Shown here one piece after another: positions 44,184 to 54,220 of a stretch of 64,000 nucleotides of DNA (the stretch's first letter is position 1; the number at the start of each line of letters is the position of its first letter). Source of the DNA: Agromyces mediolanus (GTDB lineage Bacteria; Actinomycetota; Actinomycetes; Actinomycetales; Microbacteriaceae). The translations under genes were made by a program, and so were the position numbers. Below the pieces are notes generated by a model. The model ran no database searches. It was not told the origin of the DNA and saw only the letters and a list, made by a program, of their open reading frames with translations. The stretch lies in assembly GCF_014648575.1 (NCBI RefSeq), contig NZ_BMRJ01000004.1, positions 91,491 through 155,490 on the forward strand. Reading direction: 5' to 3'.

Positions 44184-45852
44184 GAGTCTCGCGCTCGCCG
44201 CGGCGGCGCTCGCCGCGCTGCTGCTCGCGAGCTGCGCCTCCCTGCCGAGCTCCGGCGGGGTGAACGCCGGCAGCCCGGGAACGGGGGAGGAGACGCTCGA
44301 GCTCGACCTGCAGGCGCCGTCGCCGACCGAGGGCGCCAGCCAGGAGGAGATCCTCCGCGGCTTCATCAACGCCGCGACGAGTCCGCGGAGCAACTACGCC
44401 GTGGCCAGGCAGTACCTCGCCCCGCAGTTCGCCGACCAGTGGCAGCCGGGCGAGGGGGCGACGATCGATCGCTTCGCCGACCGCGACACGGTCCGCGTCG
44501 ACGACACCCGCCTGCAGATCGACGCCGTGCCCGCGGCCGAGCTCGCCGCCAACGGGCAGTACCAGGCGGCGCAGTCGCAGGCGCCGATCCAGCTCGACTA
44601 CCGCTTCGTGAAGGTCGGCGCGGAGTGGCGGATCAGCGAGGCCCCGGCCGGCGTGCTGATGGACGAGTCGAACTTCTCGCGGGTCTACCGCACCCACACC
44701 CTCTACTTCTACGACGTCGACTTCCGCTTCGCCGTCCCCGACGTGCGCTGGTTCGCCGGTCGCGAGTCGGTGCAGACGAGCATCGTCCGCGCGCTCCTCG
44801 CGGGGCCGGCGGACTGGCTCGACGCCGGGGTGGTGTCCGCGTTCCCGGAGGGCGTCCGCCTCGACCCGGACGCGGTGCCGATCGACGGGGGCGTGGCTGA
44901 CGTCTCCCTCGAAGGCGTGCCGGTGGACGACGAGCTGGCGGCGCAGCGGATGCGCTTCCAACTGCGCGAGAGCCTCGCCTCGGTGCCGAACGTCGACGAC
45001 GTCCAGCTCTCCCTCGACGGCACGGTGCAGACCGGCCCCCTCGCCTTCACCGCCATCACCGACCCCGTCGCCGACACCCGGGCGGTCGTCTACGACGGGA
45101 CGAGCTTCGGCCGGCTCGCGGCGGGCGGTGGCGAGATCGAGCCGATCCCCGGCCTCTCCGATCAGATCGCCTCCCTGCTGCCGACCGCCGCGGCGCTCGC
45201 GCCCGACGCCCAGGCGGCGGCGGTGCGCTCCGTCGAGGGGGACGTGTACCGGGTCGACTTCGAGGCCCAGCCCGTCCGCGTGGACGACCGCGCCGGGCTG
45301 ATCGCGCCGGCGATCGACGGCCAGGGGTACATCTGGACCGTGCCGGCCGGCTCGCCGCGGGAGATCCGCGTGACCGGGCCCGACGGCAGCGCCGTGGCGA
45401 TCACCCCGCCGTGGGCGTCGAGCGGCATCGCGGCGCTCGAGCTGGCGCCCGACGGCACGAGGCTCATCGCCCTGCTCGACGACGGCGCGACGAGCAGCTT
45501 CGTCGCGGTGGCGGTCGCGCGCACCGGCGACGGCGTCCCGCAGTCGCTCGGGACCGCGCAACTGGTGCTCGCGGGGGAGACGGGCGACGCGGAGGACGTC
45601 AGCTGGCTCGACCAGACGACGGTGGCGTCGCTCACCGCCACGGAGGGCGGCAGCGGCATCGTGAGCCAGGTGCTCGGCGGCCTCGCGACGCGCCGCGACG
45701 GCCCCGCCGGCGGTATCCAGCTCGACGCGGCGGCCAGTCCGAGGGAGTACCGCGTGCTCACGAGGGACGGCGAGCTGGAGACGGTGAGCGGCGTCGGGTG
45801 GCAGGTCCGGGCGAGCGGCGTGCGCTTCCTCGGCACCCAGCTCGCGGGCTGA
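44176..45852 (+). CDS. lpqB: Lipoprotein LpqB
   Basis: This 558-residue exported lipoprotein has a signal peptide with lipobox LASC (C20). A GerMN-type region follows (ILRGFINAATSPRSNYAVARQY, VRALLAGPADWLDAGVVSAFP), then a beta-propeller-like C-terminal half. LpqB modulates MtrB from the outer membrane face. The last seven codons are repeated just after the stop as a 22-bp direct repeat. Confidence 0.93.
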   Translation: MRKSLALAAAALAALLLASCASLPSSGGVNAGSPGTGEETLELDLQAPSPTEGASQEEILRGFINAATSPRSNYAVARQYLAPQFADQWQPGEGATIDRFADRDTVRVDDTRLQIDAVPAAELAANGQYQAAQSQAPIQLDYRFVKVGAEWRISEAPAGVLMDESNFSRVYRTHTLYFYDVDFRFAVPDVRWFAGRESVQTSIVRALLAGPADWLDAGVVSAFPEGVRLDPDAVPIDGGVADVSLEGVPVDDELAAQRMRFQLRESLASVPNVDDVQLSLDGTVQTGPLAFTAITDPVADTRAVVYDGTSFGRLAAGGGEIEPIPGLSDQIASLLPTAAALAPDAQAAAVRSVEGDVYRVDFEAQPVRVDDRAGLIAPAIDGQGYIWTVPAGSPREIRVTGPDGSAVAITPPWASSGIAALELAPDGTRLIALLDDGATSSFVAVAVARTGDGVPQSLGTAQLVLAGETGDAEDVSWLDQTTVASLTATEGGSGIVSQVLGGLATRRDGPAGGIQLDAAASPREYRVLTRDGELETVSGVGWQVRASGVRFLGTQLAG

Positions 45853-45882
45853 GCCGTTTCCCTCGGCACCCAGCTCGCGGGC
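45828..45882 (+). repeat. 22-bp direct repeat duplicating the end of lpqB
   Basis: The sequence CCTCGGCACCCAGCTCGCGG plus GC occurs at 45828-45849, coding the last residues of LpqB, and again identically at 45861-45882 after the stop, a 33-bp period. It looks like a recent tandem duplication or slippage product. Confidence 0.8.
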
Positions 45883-45924
45883 CGAGGCGGAGTCGTCCTC
45901 CCCAGCTCTCGCACGATGGCACTT

Positions 45925-45942
45925 CCCCCCGGGAACGGGGGG
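45925..45942 (+). terminator. C6/G6 hairpin between lpqB and comF
   Basis: CCCCCC at 45925-45930 and GGGGGG at 45937-45942 enclose a 6-base loop. It could attenuate transcription into comF, but the stem is short. Confidence 0.35.
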
Positions 45943-45982
45943 TGCGGCGTACGGGCGGATGGCTCGCTGGGATCCTCGAGGC

Positions 45983-46652
45983 ATGGATCGATCACGGGTC
46001 GGCGCCGCCTTCGCCGAGGCCGTCGCGCTCGCGCTGCCGGTCTCCTGCGCCGGGTGCGGGGCGTTCGACCGATCCGTCTGCGCGAGGTGCCTGCGCGAGC
46101 TCGCCCCCGCCCCGCGGCTCGTCGTCCGCGAGACGGGCGACGCGGCGCTCGCCGCCTGGGCGGGGCTCTCCTTCGGCGGGGTGGTCCGGCCCGTGCTCGG
46201 CGCGTTCAAGGACGCCGGCCGCACCGACACGGCCGCGGCACTCGCGCCCGCGCTCGGTGCGGCGATCACCGCCGCGCTGCTGGCGATCGCCGCGCCGGGA
46301 GGGTCGGACGGGATCGAGCTCTGCACGATCCCGTCGACGCCCGCGGCGCTGCGGGCGCGCGGCTACCGGCCCGTCGAACGCCTGCTCGCGCAGCTCGGGC
46401 TGCGGTCCGCCCGCGTACTGCGGCCCGTCGCCGCCCACCTCGACCAGGCCGGGCTCGACGCCGAGGCGCGACGACGCAACTCCACCGGCTGGCTCCGCGC
46501 GCGGGGAGCGGCGGGGCGGACCCTGCTGCTCGTCGACGACGTGCTCACCACCGGCTCCACGCTCGCGGCCGCCGCGGCGGCGATCGAGTCCGCCGGGGGG
46601 GCGGGTCGCGGGCTTCGCCGTGCTCGCCGAGACCCCGCGCCGCCACCGATGA
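45983..46652 (+). pseudogene. ComF-family phosphoribosyltransferase gene with a frameshift in a G7 run
   Basis: The protein starts MDRSRVGAAFAEAVALALP and has the ComF zinc finger SCAGCGAFDRSVCARC, ARGYRPVERLLA, RRRNSTGW and the PRPP loop LLLVDDVLTTGSTL. After AAAAAIESAGG the frame changes at seven G residues (46595-46601). In the current frame it runs on with unrelated sequence to 46753, past the next gene's promoter. With six G residues it would end RVAGFAVLAETPRRHR at 46652, the expected ComF terminus (222 residues). The site is a typical sequencing or slippage hotspot. Neighbours lpqB and hpf match Rv3242c synteny. Confidence 0.8.
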
Positions 46653-46682
46653 ACATCGCAGGAGATCTTCGGCGAACTCTCC

Positions 46683-46711
46683 GTGACAAGCGGCCCGAAG
46701 CGGGCTACGGT
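46683..46711 (+). promoter_or_regulatory. Promoter of hpf (GTGACA, 17 bp, TACGGT)
   Basis: GTGACA at 46683-46688, a 17-base spacer and TACGGT at 46706-46711 lie just after comF. The predicted leader of about 60 bases holds GGAGG five bases before ATG 46777. Confidence 0.6.
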
Positions 46712-46776
46712 GGCAGCACAGGCGTGGTCCAACCACCCTTCAGAACCGGGTGACACGCCGGGAGATGGAGGCCGTA

Positions 46777-47481
46777 ATGGAACTGAACATCGTCGGACGC
46801 AACCTTGGGGTCACCGATCGATTCCGTGCCTACGTCACTGAGAAGGCCGAGAAGGTCTCGCACCTCGCCGAGCGGGCGATCGCGCTCGATGTGAAGCTCG
46901 TGCGCCACAGCGAGAAGAACGGGAACCCGGGCCCCGACCGCGTCGAGCTCACGCTCGTCGGCCGCGGCCCCGTCGTCCGGGCGGAGGCGGACGGCAGCGA
47001 CAAGTACGCCGCGTTCGACGTGGCGCTCGGGCGATTGCTCGAACGGATCAGGCGGGCGAAGGACCGCAAGAAGGTGCACCGCGGCGGCGCCCACCGGCAC
47101 ACCTCGCTGCGCGAGGCTGCGGACGCCGGGTTCGCCGGGGTCGGCGTGCAGGCCGCGGGCGCCGAAGTGCTCGAACGGGTCCGCACCGGCAGCATCCCGG
47201 TCGTCGAGGAGCAGGACGAGCACGGCGAGGACGAGGTGTACACCCCGGTCGTCATCCGCCGGAAGGTGTTCGCGTCCGCACCGATGACCGTCGACGAGGC
47301 CCTCTACTTCATGGAACTCGTCGGGCACGACTTCTACCTCTTCGTCGACTCCGAGTCGGGCCGGCCGAGCGTCGTCTACCGGCGCAAGGGCTGGGACTAC
47401 GGAGTGATCGGCATCGACGAGCAGGCCGGCGCCGCCATCGACGACCCGGTCACCAAGGGTCGCGAGGCGGTCGCCTCCTAG
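46777..47481 (+). CDS. hpf: Ribosome hibernation-promoting factor, long form
   Basis: This 234-residue protein combines the S30AE domain (MELNIVGRNLGVTDRFRAYV to about 105) with the C-terminal dimerisation domain (VIRRKVFASAPMTVDEALYF, FYLFVDSESGRPSVVYRRKG, DYGVI). Long HPF dimerises 70S ribosomes into 100S particles in stationary phase or stress. GGAGG before ATG 46777 fixes the start over the in-frame ATG 46765 and earlier codons. It ends at a strong hairpin and precedes secA, as in most actinobacteria. Confidence 0.94.
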   Translation: MELNIVGRNLGVTDRFRAYVTEKAEKVSHLAERAIALDVKLVRHSEKNGNPGPDRVELTLVGRGPVVRAEADGSDKYAAFDVALGRLLERIRRAKDRKKVHRGGAHRHTSLREAADAGFAGVGVQAAGAEVLERVRTGSIPVVEEQDEHGEDEVYTPVVIRRKVFASAPMTVDEALYFMELVGHDFYLFVDSESGRPSVVYRRKGWDYGVIGIDEQAGAAIDDPVTKGREAVAS

Positions 47482-47493
47482 CCGCACGATCGC

Positions 47494-47526
47494 GCGGGGC
47501 ATCCGGTCGCCGGCCGGATGCCCCGC
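47494..47526 (+). terminator. Terminator after hpf
   Basis: A 13-bp perfect stem (GCGGGGCATCCGG with CCGGATGCCCCGC) with a 7-base loop lies 13 bases after the hpf stop. It again uses the GGCATCCG octamer. Confidence 0.8.
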
Positions 47527-47703
47527 AGTCTGCACCTGGGGCTGCGATCTGGGCCGGCGGACGCACCGGTCGCGCCCGGCGCGCATCCGGCTCGTGTCCA
47601 GCTCGCTGCCCACTAGCATGGCTATGATGACCGTCTGCACAGGCGGCAGCGGGCGCGCCCTCCACCCGAGCGGGTGCGGCCGACGACACTGGGAGAGCAT
47701 TTC

Positions 47704-50505
<2,802 letters not shown>

Positions 50506-50516
50506 GGATCACGAGA

Positions 50517-50550
50517 CGAGGGCCGCGCATCCGAGGATGCGCGGCCCTCG
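50517..50550. terminator. Bidirectional terminator of secA and the DUF6459-like gene
   Basis: A 15-bp perfect stem (CGAGGGCCGCGCATC with its complement) with a 4-base loop begins 12 bases after the secA stop and lies between convergent genes. Confidence 0.85.
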
Positions 50551-50595
50551 CCGTGTCCACGCCTCGTGCCCGGCCGGGCCGTCGGCGGGACGCGT

Positions 50596-51039
50596 TCAGA
50601 GCACGCCGAGCACGGATGCGCGCCACCGGGCATCGAAGCCCTCGAGCCGGATGACGATGGCGCGAGTGCGGGGACGCTGGTGCACGAGCACGACCGCTTC
50701 GACCACGCCGTCGGCGGGTTCACTGGCCCGGATCGTGCCGATCGCGAAGACCGGGCGCTGCGGGCGTGCGCCGCGCACGCGGCGGGCACGTGCGGCGAGG
50801 GCGACCCGCTTCTCGAGCCCGCGGTAGACATCGTCGGTGACCCAGCGCGCGAGCTGCTCGAGCTCCCGCGCCCCGGCGAGCGCCTCGACGACGCAGTGCG
50901 CGAGGTTGCGAAGCACCGGCATCGGATCGGGGAGCTCGGCCCGGCCGGCCGGTTGCGGACCGAAGAAGTCGTCGCGGTCGAACGGGACGTGGTCGTGGAA
51001 GGGCTCGGCGGGCTGCGCCGATTCGAAGTGGGGGACCAT
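50596..51039 (-). CDS. DUF6459/Rv3235-like protein
   Basis: This 147-residue protein has an unstructured acidic N-terminus (MVPHFESAQPAEPFHDHVPF) and a compact C-terminal domain. That domain has MPVLRNLAHCVVEALAGARELEQLARWVTDDV and AVVLVHQRPRTRAIVIRLEGFDARWRASVLGVL. AGGAG five bases before ATG 51039 decides the start. Such Ala/Arg-rich proteins follow secA in many actinobacteria (Rv3235 in Mycobacterium tuberculosis). Function unknown; the fold resembles small nuclear-transport-factor-like or secretion accessory domains only loosely. Confidence 0.78.
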   Translation of the reverse strand: MVPHFESAQPAEPFHDHVPFDRDDFFGPQPAGRAELPDPMPVLRNLAHCVVEALAGARELEQLARWVTDDVYRGLEKRVALAARARRVRGARPQRPVFAIGTIRASEPADGVVEAVVLVHQRPRTRAIVIRLEGFDARWRASVLGVL

Positions 51040-51205
51040 GCTGCTCCTGGATCGTGGCGATCGCCGAGCGCAGCCCGACGACCGGATCACCCCCGAATGG
51101 GGGAGGAGGGGGACCCGTGCTTGAACGCTAGACGGGGCCTGGAATCCCTGTCAAGCGAACGGCGGCCCTGTGGAGAGTCTCAGGTGGCCTCGCGGACGGG
51201 CGGAC

Positions 51206-51219
51206 TATGGTCGCCGGCA
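51206..51219 (+). promoter_or_regulatory. -10-like TATGGT seven bases before ATG 51219
   Basis: TATGGT at 51206-51211 is followed by seven bases and ATG 51219. This spacing chooses 51219 over the in-frame ATG at 51207, which lies inside the hexamer. Confidence 0.45.
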
Positions 51220-51797
51220 TGCGGTTCGAACGGCTCATCGACGACCTCGCGGCGCAGATCGATCACGAGCAGCGCGAGGAGGAGCGGGCCCTCGCGCTCG
51301 AGGAGGAACGCCATCGGCTCGGTCGGCTCTCGCTGCGCGAGCGGATGCGCGCGCTGCACGAGGCCGGGCGGCCCCTGCGCTGCGAACTCGTCGACGGACG
51401 CACGCTGTCGCTCGGCTTGACGTCGTTCGGTCGGGACTGGGTGGCGGCGCGACCGGAGCCACCGGGACTCGGGCAGTTCATCGTGCGCATCCCCGCAATC
51501 ACGGCGATCCTGGCGGATCGGGACGATCTCACGGCGAGCCTCGTGGCCGTCCCGGAGCCGCCGACGGCGCTCGCCGCGCGCATCGGGTTCGGCTTCGTCC
51601 TCCGTGATCTCGCGCGCCGCCGTGCGCCCGTCCTCGTGCACGGGGTCGGCGGCGCGAGCTGGCACGGCACCATCGATCGCGTCGGCGGCGACCACCTGGA
51701 ACTCGCCGTTCATCCGGCGGGCACGCCGCGGCGGGAGGTCGAGGTCAGGGCGTATCGGCTGGTGCCGTTCGAACGGATCTCGACGGTCGCGTTCTGA
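51219..51797 (+). CDS. Hypothetical protein with a C-terminal SH3/LSm-like region
   Basis: This 192-residue protein begins with a charged helical segment (LIDDLAAQIDHEQREEERALALEEERHRL), then RCELVDGRTLSLGLTSFGRDWVAA. It ends with a small beta-barrel-like stretch SWHGTIDRVGGDHLELAVH ... RLVPFERISTVAF. There is no signal peptide and no catalytic motif. I do not recognise a named family; an RNA- or DNA-binding barrel is only a guess. It stands alone between the DUF6459-like and excisionase-like genes, each facing it differently. Confidence 0.7.
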   Translation: MRFERLIDDLAAQIDHEQREEERALALEEERHRLGRLSLRERMRALHEAGRPLRCELVDGRTLSLGLTSFGRDWVAARPEPPGLGQFIVRIPAITAILADRDDLTASLVAVPEPPTALAARIGFGFVLRDLARRRAPVLVHGVGGASWHGTIDRVGGDHLELAVHPAGTPRREVEVRAYRLVPFERISTVAF

Positions 51798-51898
51798 GCG
51801 TTCCGTCGGCTCGCGGGCCGACCGGGGATCGTCGAGCCATTGGCATCCCGAAGTGATCCAGTGGTGGTTTCGGCCCGCGCGGCGAGTGCCGAACGAGC

Positions 51899-52192
51899 TC
51901 AGTCGACCGGGTGAACCCCGCCGCGGCGCACGCCGGAGAGCTCCGCGAGGGTCGCGAACTCGCCCTCGTTCCAGGCTGCGTGACGACGGGCGGTCTCGTA
52001 CTGCTCGTCGATCCAGACCTCGAGCTGCGCGCGTTCGACGCGCCAGGGGCCGTGCTCGCCGACCCGGATGGCCGGCAGCTCGCCGGAGCCGATGAGGGCG
52101 TCGACGACGCCCACGTCGACGGCGAGGAGCTCCGCGGTATCGGCGAGGGTCAGGAACCGCCCGAGCTCGCCAGTCGATCCAGGTGAGGTCAT
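51899..52192 (-). CDS. Small helix-turn-helix (MerR/excisionase-like) protein
   Basis: This 97-residue protein has the excisionase-type wHTH RFLTLADTAELLAVDVGVVD and PAIRVGEHGPWRVERAQLEVWIDEQYE, a layout shared with BldC-like actinobacterial regulators. ATG 52192 is preceded at seven bases by GATAAT; a much longer upstream frame is shadow of the SAF and CpaE-like genes. No recombinase or phage gene is nearby, so a transcriptional regulator is likelier than a true excisionase. Confidence 0.8.
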   Translation of the reverse strand: MTSPGSTGELGRFLTLADTAELLAVDVGVVDALIGSGELPAIRVGEHGPWRVERAQLEVWIDEQYETARRHAAWNEGEFATLAELSGVRRGGVHPVD

Positions 52193-52205
52193 GCCCTCGA
52201 TTATC
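52192..52205 (-). promoter_or_regulatory. -10-like GATAAT seven bases before ATG 52192
   Basis: On the minus strand GATAAT (52205 to 52200) plus seven bases leads to ATG 52192, with no ribosome binding site. This is another probable leaderless start. Confidence 0.5.
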
Positions 52206-52351
52206 GACCCGGCGGGCGTCGAACGTGCGGTCTGTGGATAACTCCGGGCAAGCAGTCGGCGCCGTGGCGACGATGGGGTGACCGGGCGGGGATCGTGGTG
52301 CCGTCGGCGAACGCCGGCACCGGCCGCGCGAACGAAGGAGTAGGAGAACGA

Positions 52352-52960
52352 ATGGGCTGGCGCGCTCGACGGGGGAGAGGCATCGACCTCAGGCTGGCGG
52401 TGGGCGTCGTGCTCGTCGTCGGATCGGTGCTGGGCGTCTGGGTGATCGTGGGCGGACTCGATCGCTCGGTCGAGGTCTACACGGCGCGCGACACCATTCC
52501 GGCGGGCTCGAAGCTGGAGCTCGACGGGCTCCAGCGCGTCCGGGTCGTCCTCGGCGAGCACACGGCGCGGTACCTGTCCGCCGAGACCGTGCCGCCGGCC
52601 GGCGCCGTACTGACCCGCACCGTCGGGTCTGGCGAGCTCATCCCGGTCGAGGCGATCGGCTCGGCCGCCGACGACGCCGTCGCGACGGTCGTCGTGCCGA
52701 GCCGTGGTGCGCTCCCGGCCGAGGTGGAGCCGGGCAGCGTGGTCGACGTCTGGGTGGCCGGTGCGATCGAGCGCGGGTTCGAGCCTCCCGTCGTGCTCGT
52801 GCCGGGTGCGGAGGTCGTGTCCGTGCTGGCGGTCGACTCGCCCGGCGCCGACGGCCCGCTCGTCGAGCTGCGGCTCGACCGCGAGCGTCTGCCGCTCCTG
52901 CTGGAGTCGCTCTCCGCCGGAGACGCGATCGACCTCGTCCCCGCGCGGCGAGCGGCCTGA
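52352..52960 (+). CDS. SAF domain (CpaB/RcpC-like) membrane-anchored protein
   Basis: This 202-residue protein has a basic start and one membrane helix (about 15-35, LAVGVVLVVGSVLGVWVIVGG). A SAF domain follows (YTARDTIPAGSKLELDGLQ ... LTRTVGSGELIPVEAI), then a CpaB-type C-terminal part. CpaB proteins belong to Flp/Tad pilus systems, but no secretin, prepilin or CpaF gene is in this window. AAGGAG and GGAG precede ATG 52352. It is joined to the CpaE/MinD-like gene by a 1-base TGATG overlap, so the two are coupled. Confidence 0.8.
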   Translation: MGWRARRGRGIDLRLAVGVVLVVGSVLGVWVIVGGLDRSVEVYTARDTIPAGSKLELDGLQRVRVVLGEHTARYLSAETVPPAGAVLTRTVGSGELIPVEAIGSAADDAVATVVVPSRGALPAEVEPGSVVDVWVAGAIERGFEPPVVLVPGAEVVSVLAVDSPGADGPLVELRLDRERLPLLLESLSAGDAIDLVPARRAA

Positions 52961-54216
52961 TGGTCCGGCTCGCCGTCGCACTCTCGCCGGAGCTCGAGCG
53001 CCGGCTGCTCCCGGACGCGATGGAGCACGGGCATCAGCTCGTCGCGCGCGCGAGCAGCTGGGCCGAACTGCGCGCCGGCTTGGGCGAGCACGCCCCCGAC
53101 GTCGTCCTCGTCGGCGCCGGTGCGGGCACCTTCGACCGAGCGCTGCTGACCGCCTGCGATGCCCTCGGCATCCGGGTCATCGCGCTCGCCGACGACGACC
53201 GGCAGCGCGCCGCGGCACGGTCGACCGGCCTCCACGAGGTGCTCGGCTCGCAGCTCGGCTGGTCCGAGCTCGAGCCCGTCGTCGTCGGGCTCGCCGCGCC
53301 GGATGCCGAACCGCCGGGCCCGTCGGCGGTTCGGACGATCGCGGTCTGGGGGCCGGCCGGCGCACCGGGGCGCACGACGATCGCCGTGAACGTCGCTGCG
53401 GAGCTGGCGGCGGCCGGCGGGCGGGTCGCGCTCATCGACGCCGATCCGTACGGCGGGGCGACGGCGGCCGCCCTCGGGCTCCTCGACGAGACGCCGGGGT
53501 TCGCCGCGGCGTGCCGGCTCGCCGGCATGGGAGCACTCGACCGCGCCGAACTCGAGCGACTGGCGCAGCCGTGCACGACGAGCGGCGCGCAATTCGACGT
53601 GTTCACGGGGCTCATCGGCGCCGCCCGCTGGCCGGAGCTCGGCGCCGAGCGTGTCGCGACGGCGATCGCGGCGATCTCGGCGCAGGCCGACACGGTCGTC
53701 ATCGACACGGGCTTCAGTCTCGAGCGCGACGAGGAGCTCACGAGCGACCAGTTCGCGCCGCGGCGCAATGCCGCGACGTTCGCCGCGCTCCAGGCCGCCG
53801 ACCGGGTGATCGCCGTCGGGCTCGCCGATCCGCTGGGGCTCGGCCGTCTCCTCCGGGGCTGCGCGGAGCTCGCGGAGCACGTCGACCCGGCGCAGATCGA
53901 CGTGCTCGTCAACCGCGTCCGCCCCGGGGCGCTCGGCTTCGACGCCTACGGGCAGGTTCGGTCGACGCTGCACCGGCTGGGCGGCATCGAGCGGGCGTGG
54001 CTCCTCCCGCAGGACGTCCGTGGGGCCGACGCCGCCATCCTGCGGGCGCGGGCGCTCCGAGACGCAGCGCCCCGCTCGGCCCTCGCCACGGCGGTTCGCG
54101 AGTACACGGCGGAGCGGCTCCTCGGCGGCAGGGGCGAGCCGGGCGCGCTCGGCGACGGCGCGCCCGGAACACGACTCCTGGATCGCGTGCGACGACGTGC
54201 GCCGCACTACGCTTGA
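52960..54216 (+). CDS. CpaE/MinD-like P-loop ATPase with a variant Walker A
   Basis: This 418-residue protein has a receiver-like N-terminal domain (MVRLAVALSPELERRLLPDA to about 110) and a SIMIBI ATPase domain. The Walker A is WGPAGAPGRTTIAVN (130-144), with Arg138 where most MinD/ParA proteins have Lys; the deviant signature Lys is absent. Walker A' VALIDADPYGGATAAALGL and VVIDTGFSL follow. CpaE proteins localise Tad pili; some actinobacterial homologues act as septum-site regulators. It lies with the SAF gene in a two-gene operon, and an internal promoter at its end serves pdtaS. Confidence 0.8.
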   Translation: MVRLAVALSPELERRLLPDAMEHGHQLVARASSWAELRAGLGEHAPDVVLVGAGAGTFDRALLTACDALGIRVIALADDDRQRAAARSTGLHEVLGSQLGWSELEPVVVGLAAPDAEPPGPSAVRTIAVWGPAGAPGRTTIAVNVAAELAAAGGRVALIDADPYGGATAAALGLLDETPGFAAACRLAGMGALDRAELERLAQPCTTSGAQFDVFTGLIGAARWPELGAERVATAIAAISAQADTVVIDTGFSLERDEELTSDQFAPRRNAATFAALQAADRVIAVGLADPLGLGRLLRGCAELAEHVDPAQIDVLVNRVRPGALGFDAYGQVRSTLHRLGGIERAWLLPQDVRGADAAILRARALRDAAPRSALATAVREYTAERLLGGRGEPGALGDGAPGTRLLDRVRRRAPHYA

Positions 54217-54220
54217 ACCG
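54208..54220 (+). promoter_or_regulatory. -10-like TACGCT six bases before the pdtaS GTG
   Basis: TACGCT at 54208-54213 lies inside the last codons of the CpaE-like gene, and GTG 54220 follows after six bases. It suggests independent, leaderless transcription of the kinase gene. Confidence 0.45.

Noticed and set aside
45983-46753. ComF read through to 46753 as the genuine protein
   Set aside because: The tail after the G7 run is unrelated to ComF and crosses the hpf promoter, whereas the shifted frame gives the expected terminus.
51899-52192. Excisionase-like HTH as a sign of a prophage or integrative element
   Set aside because: No integrase, attachment-site repeat, tRNA or phage gene is nearby, and the neighbourhood is core chromosomal.
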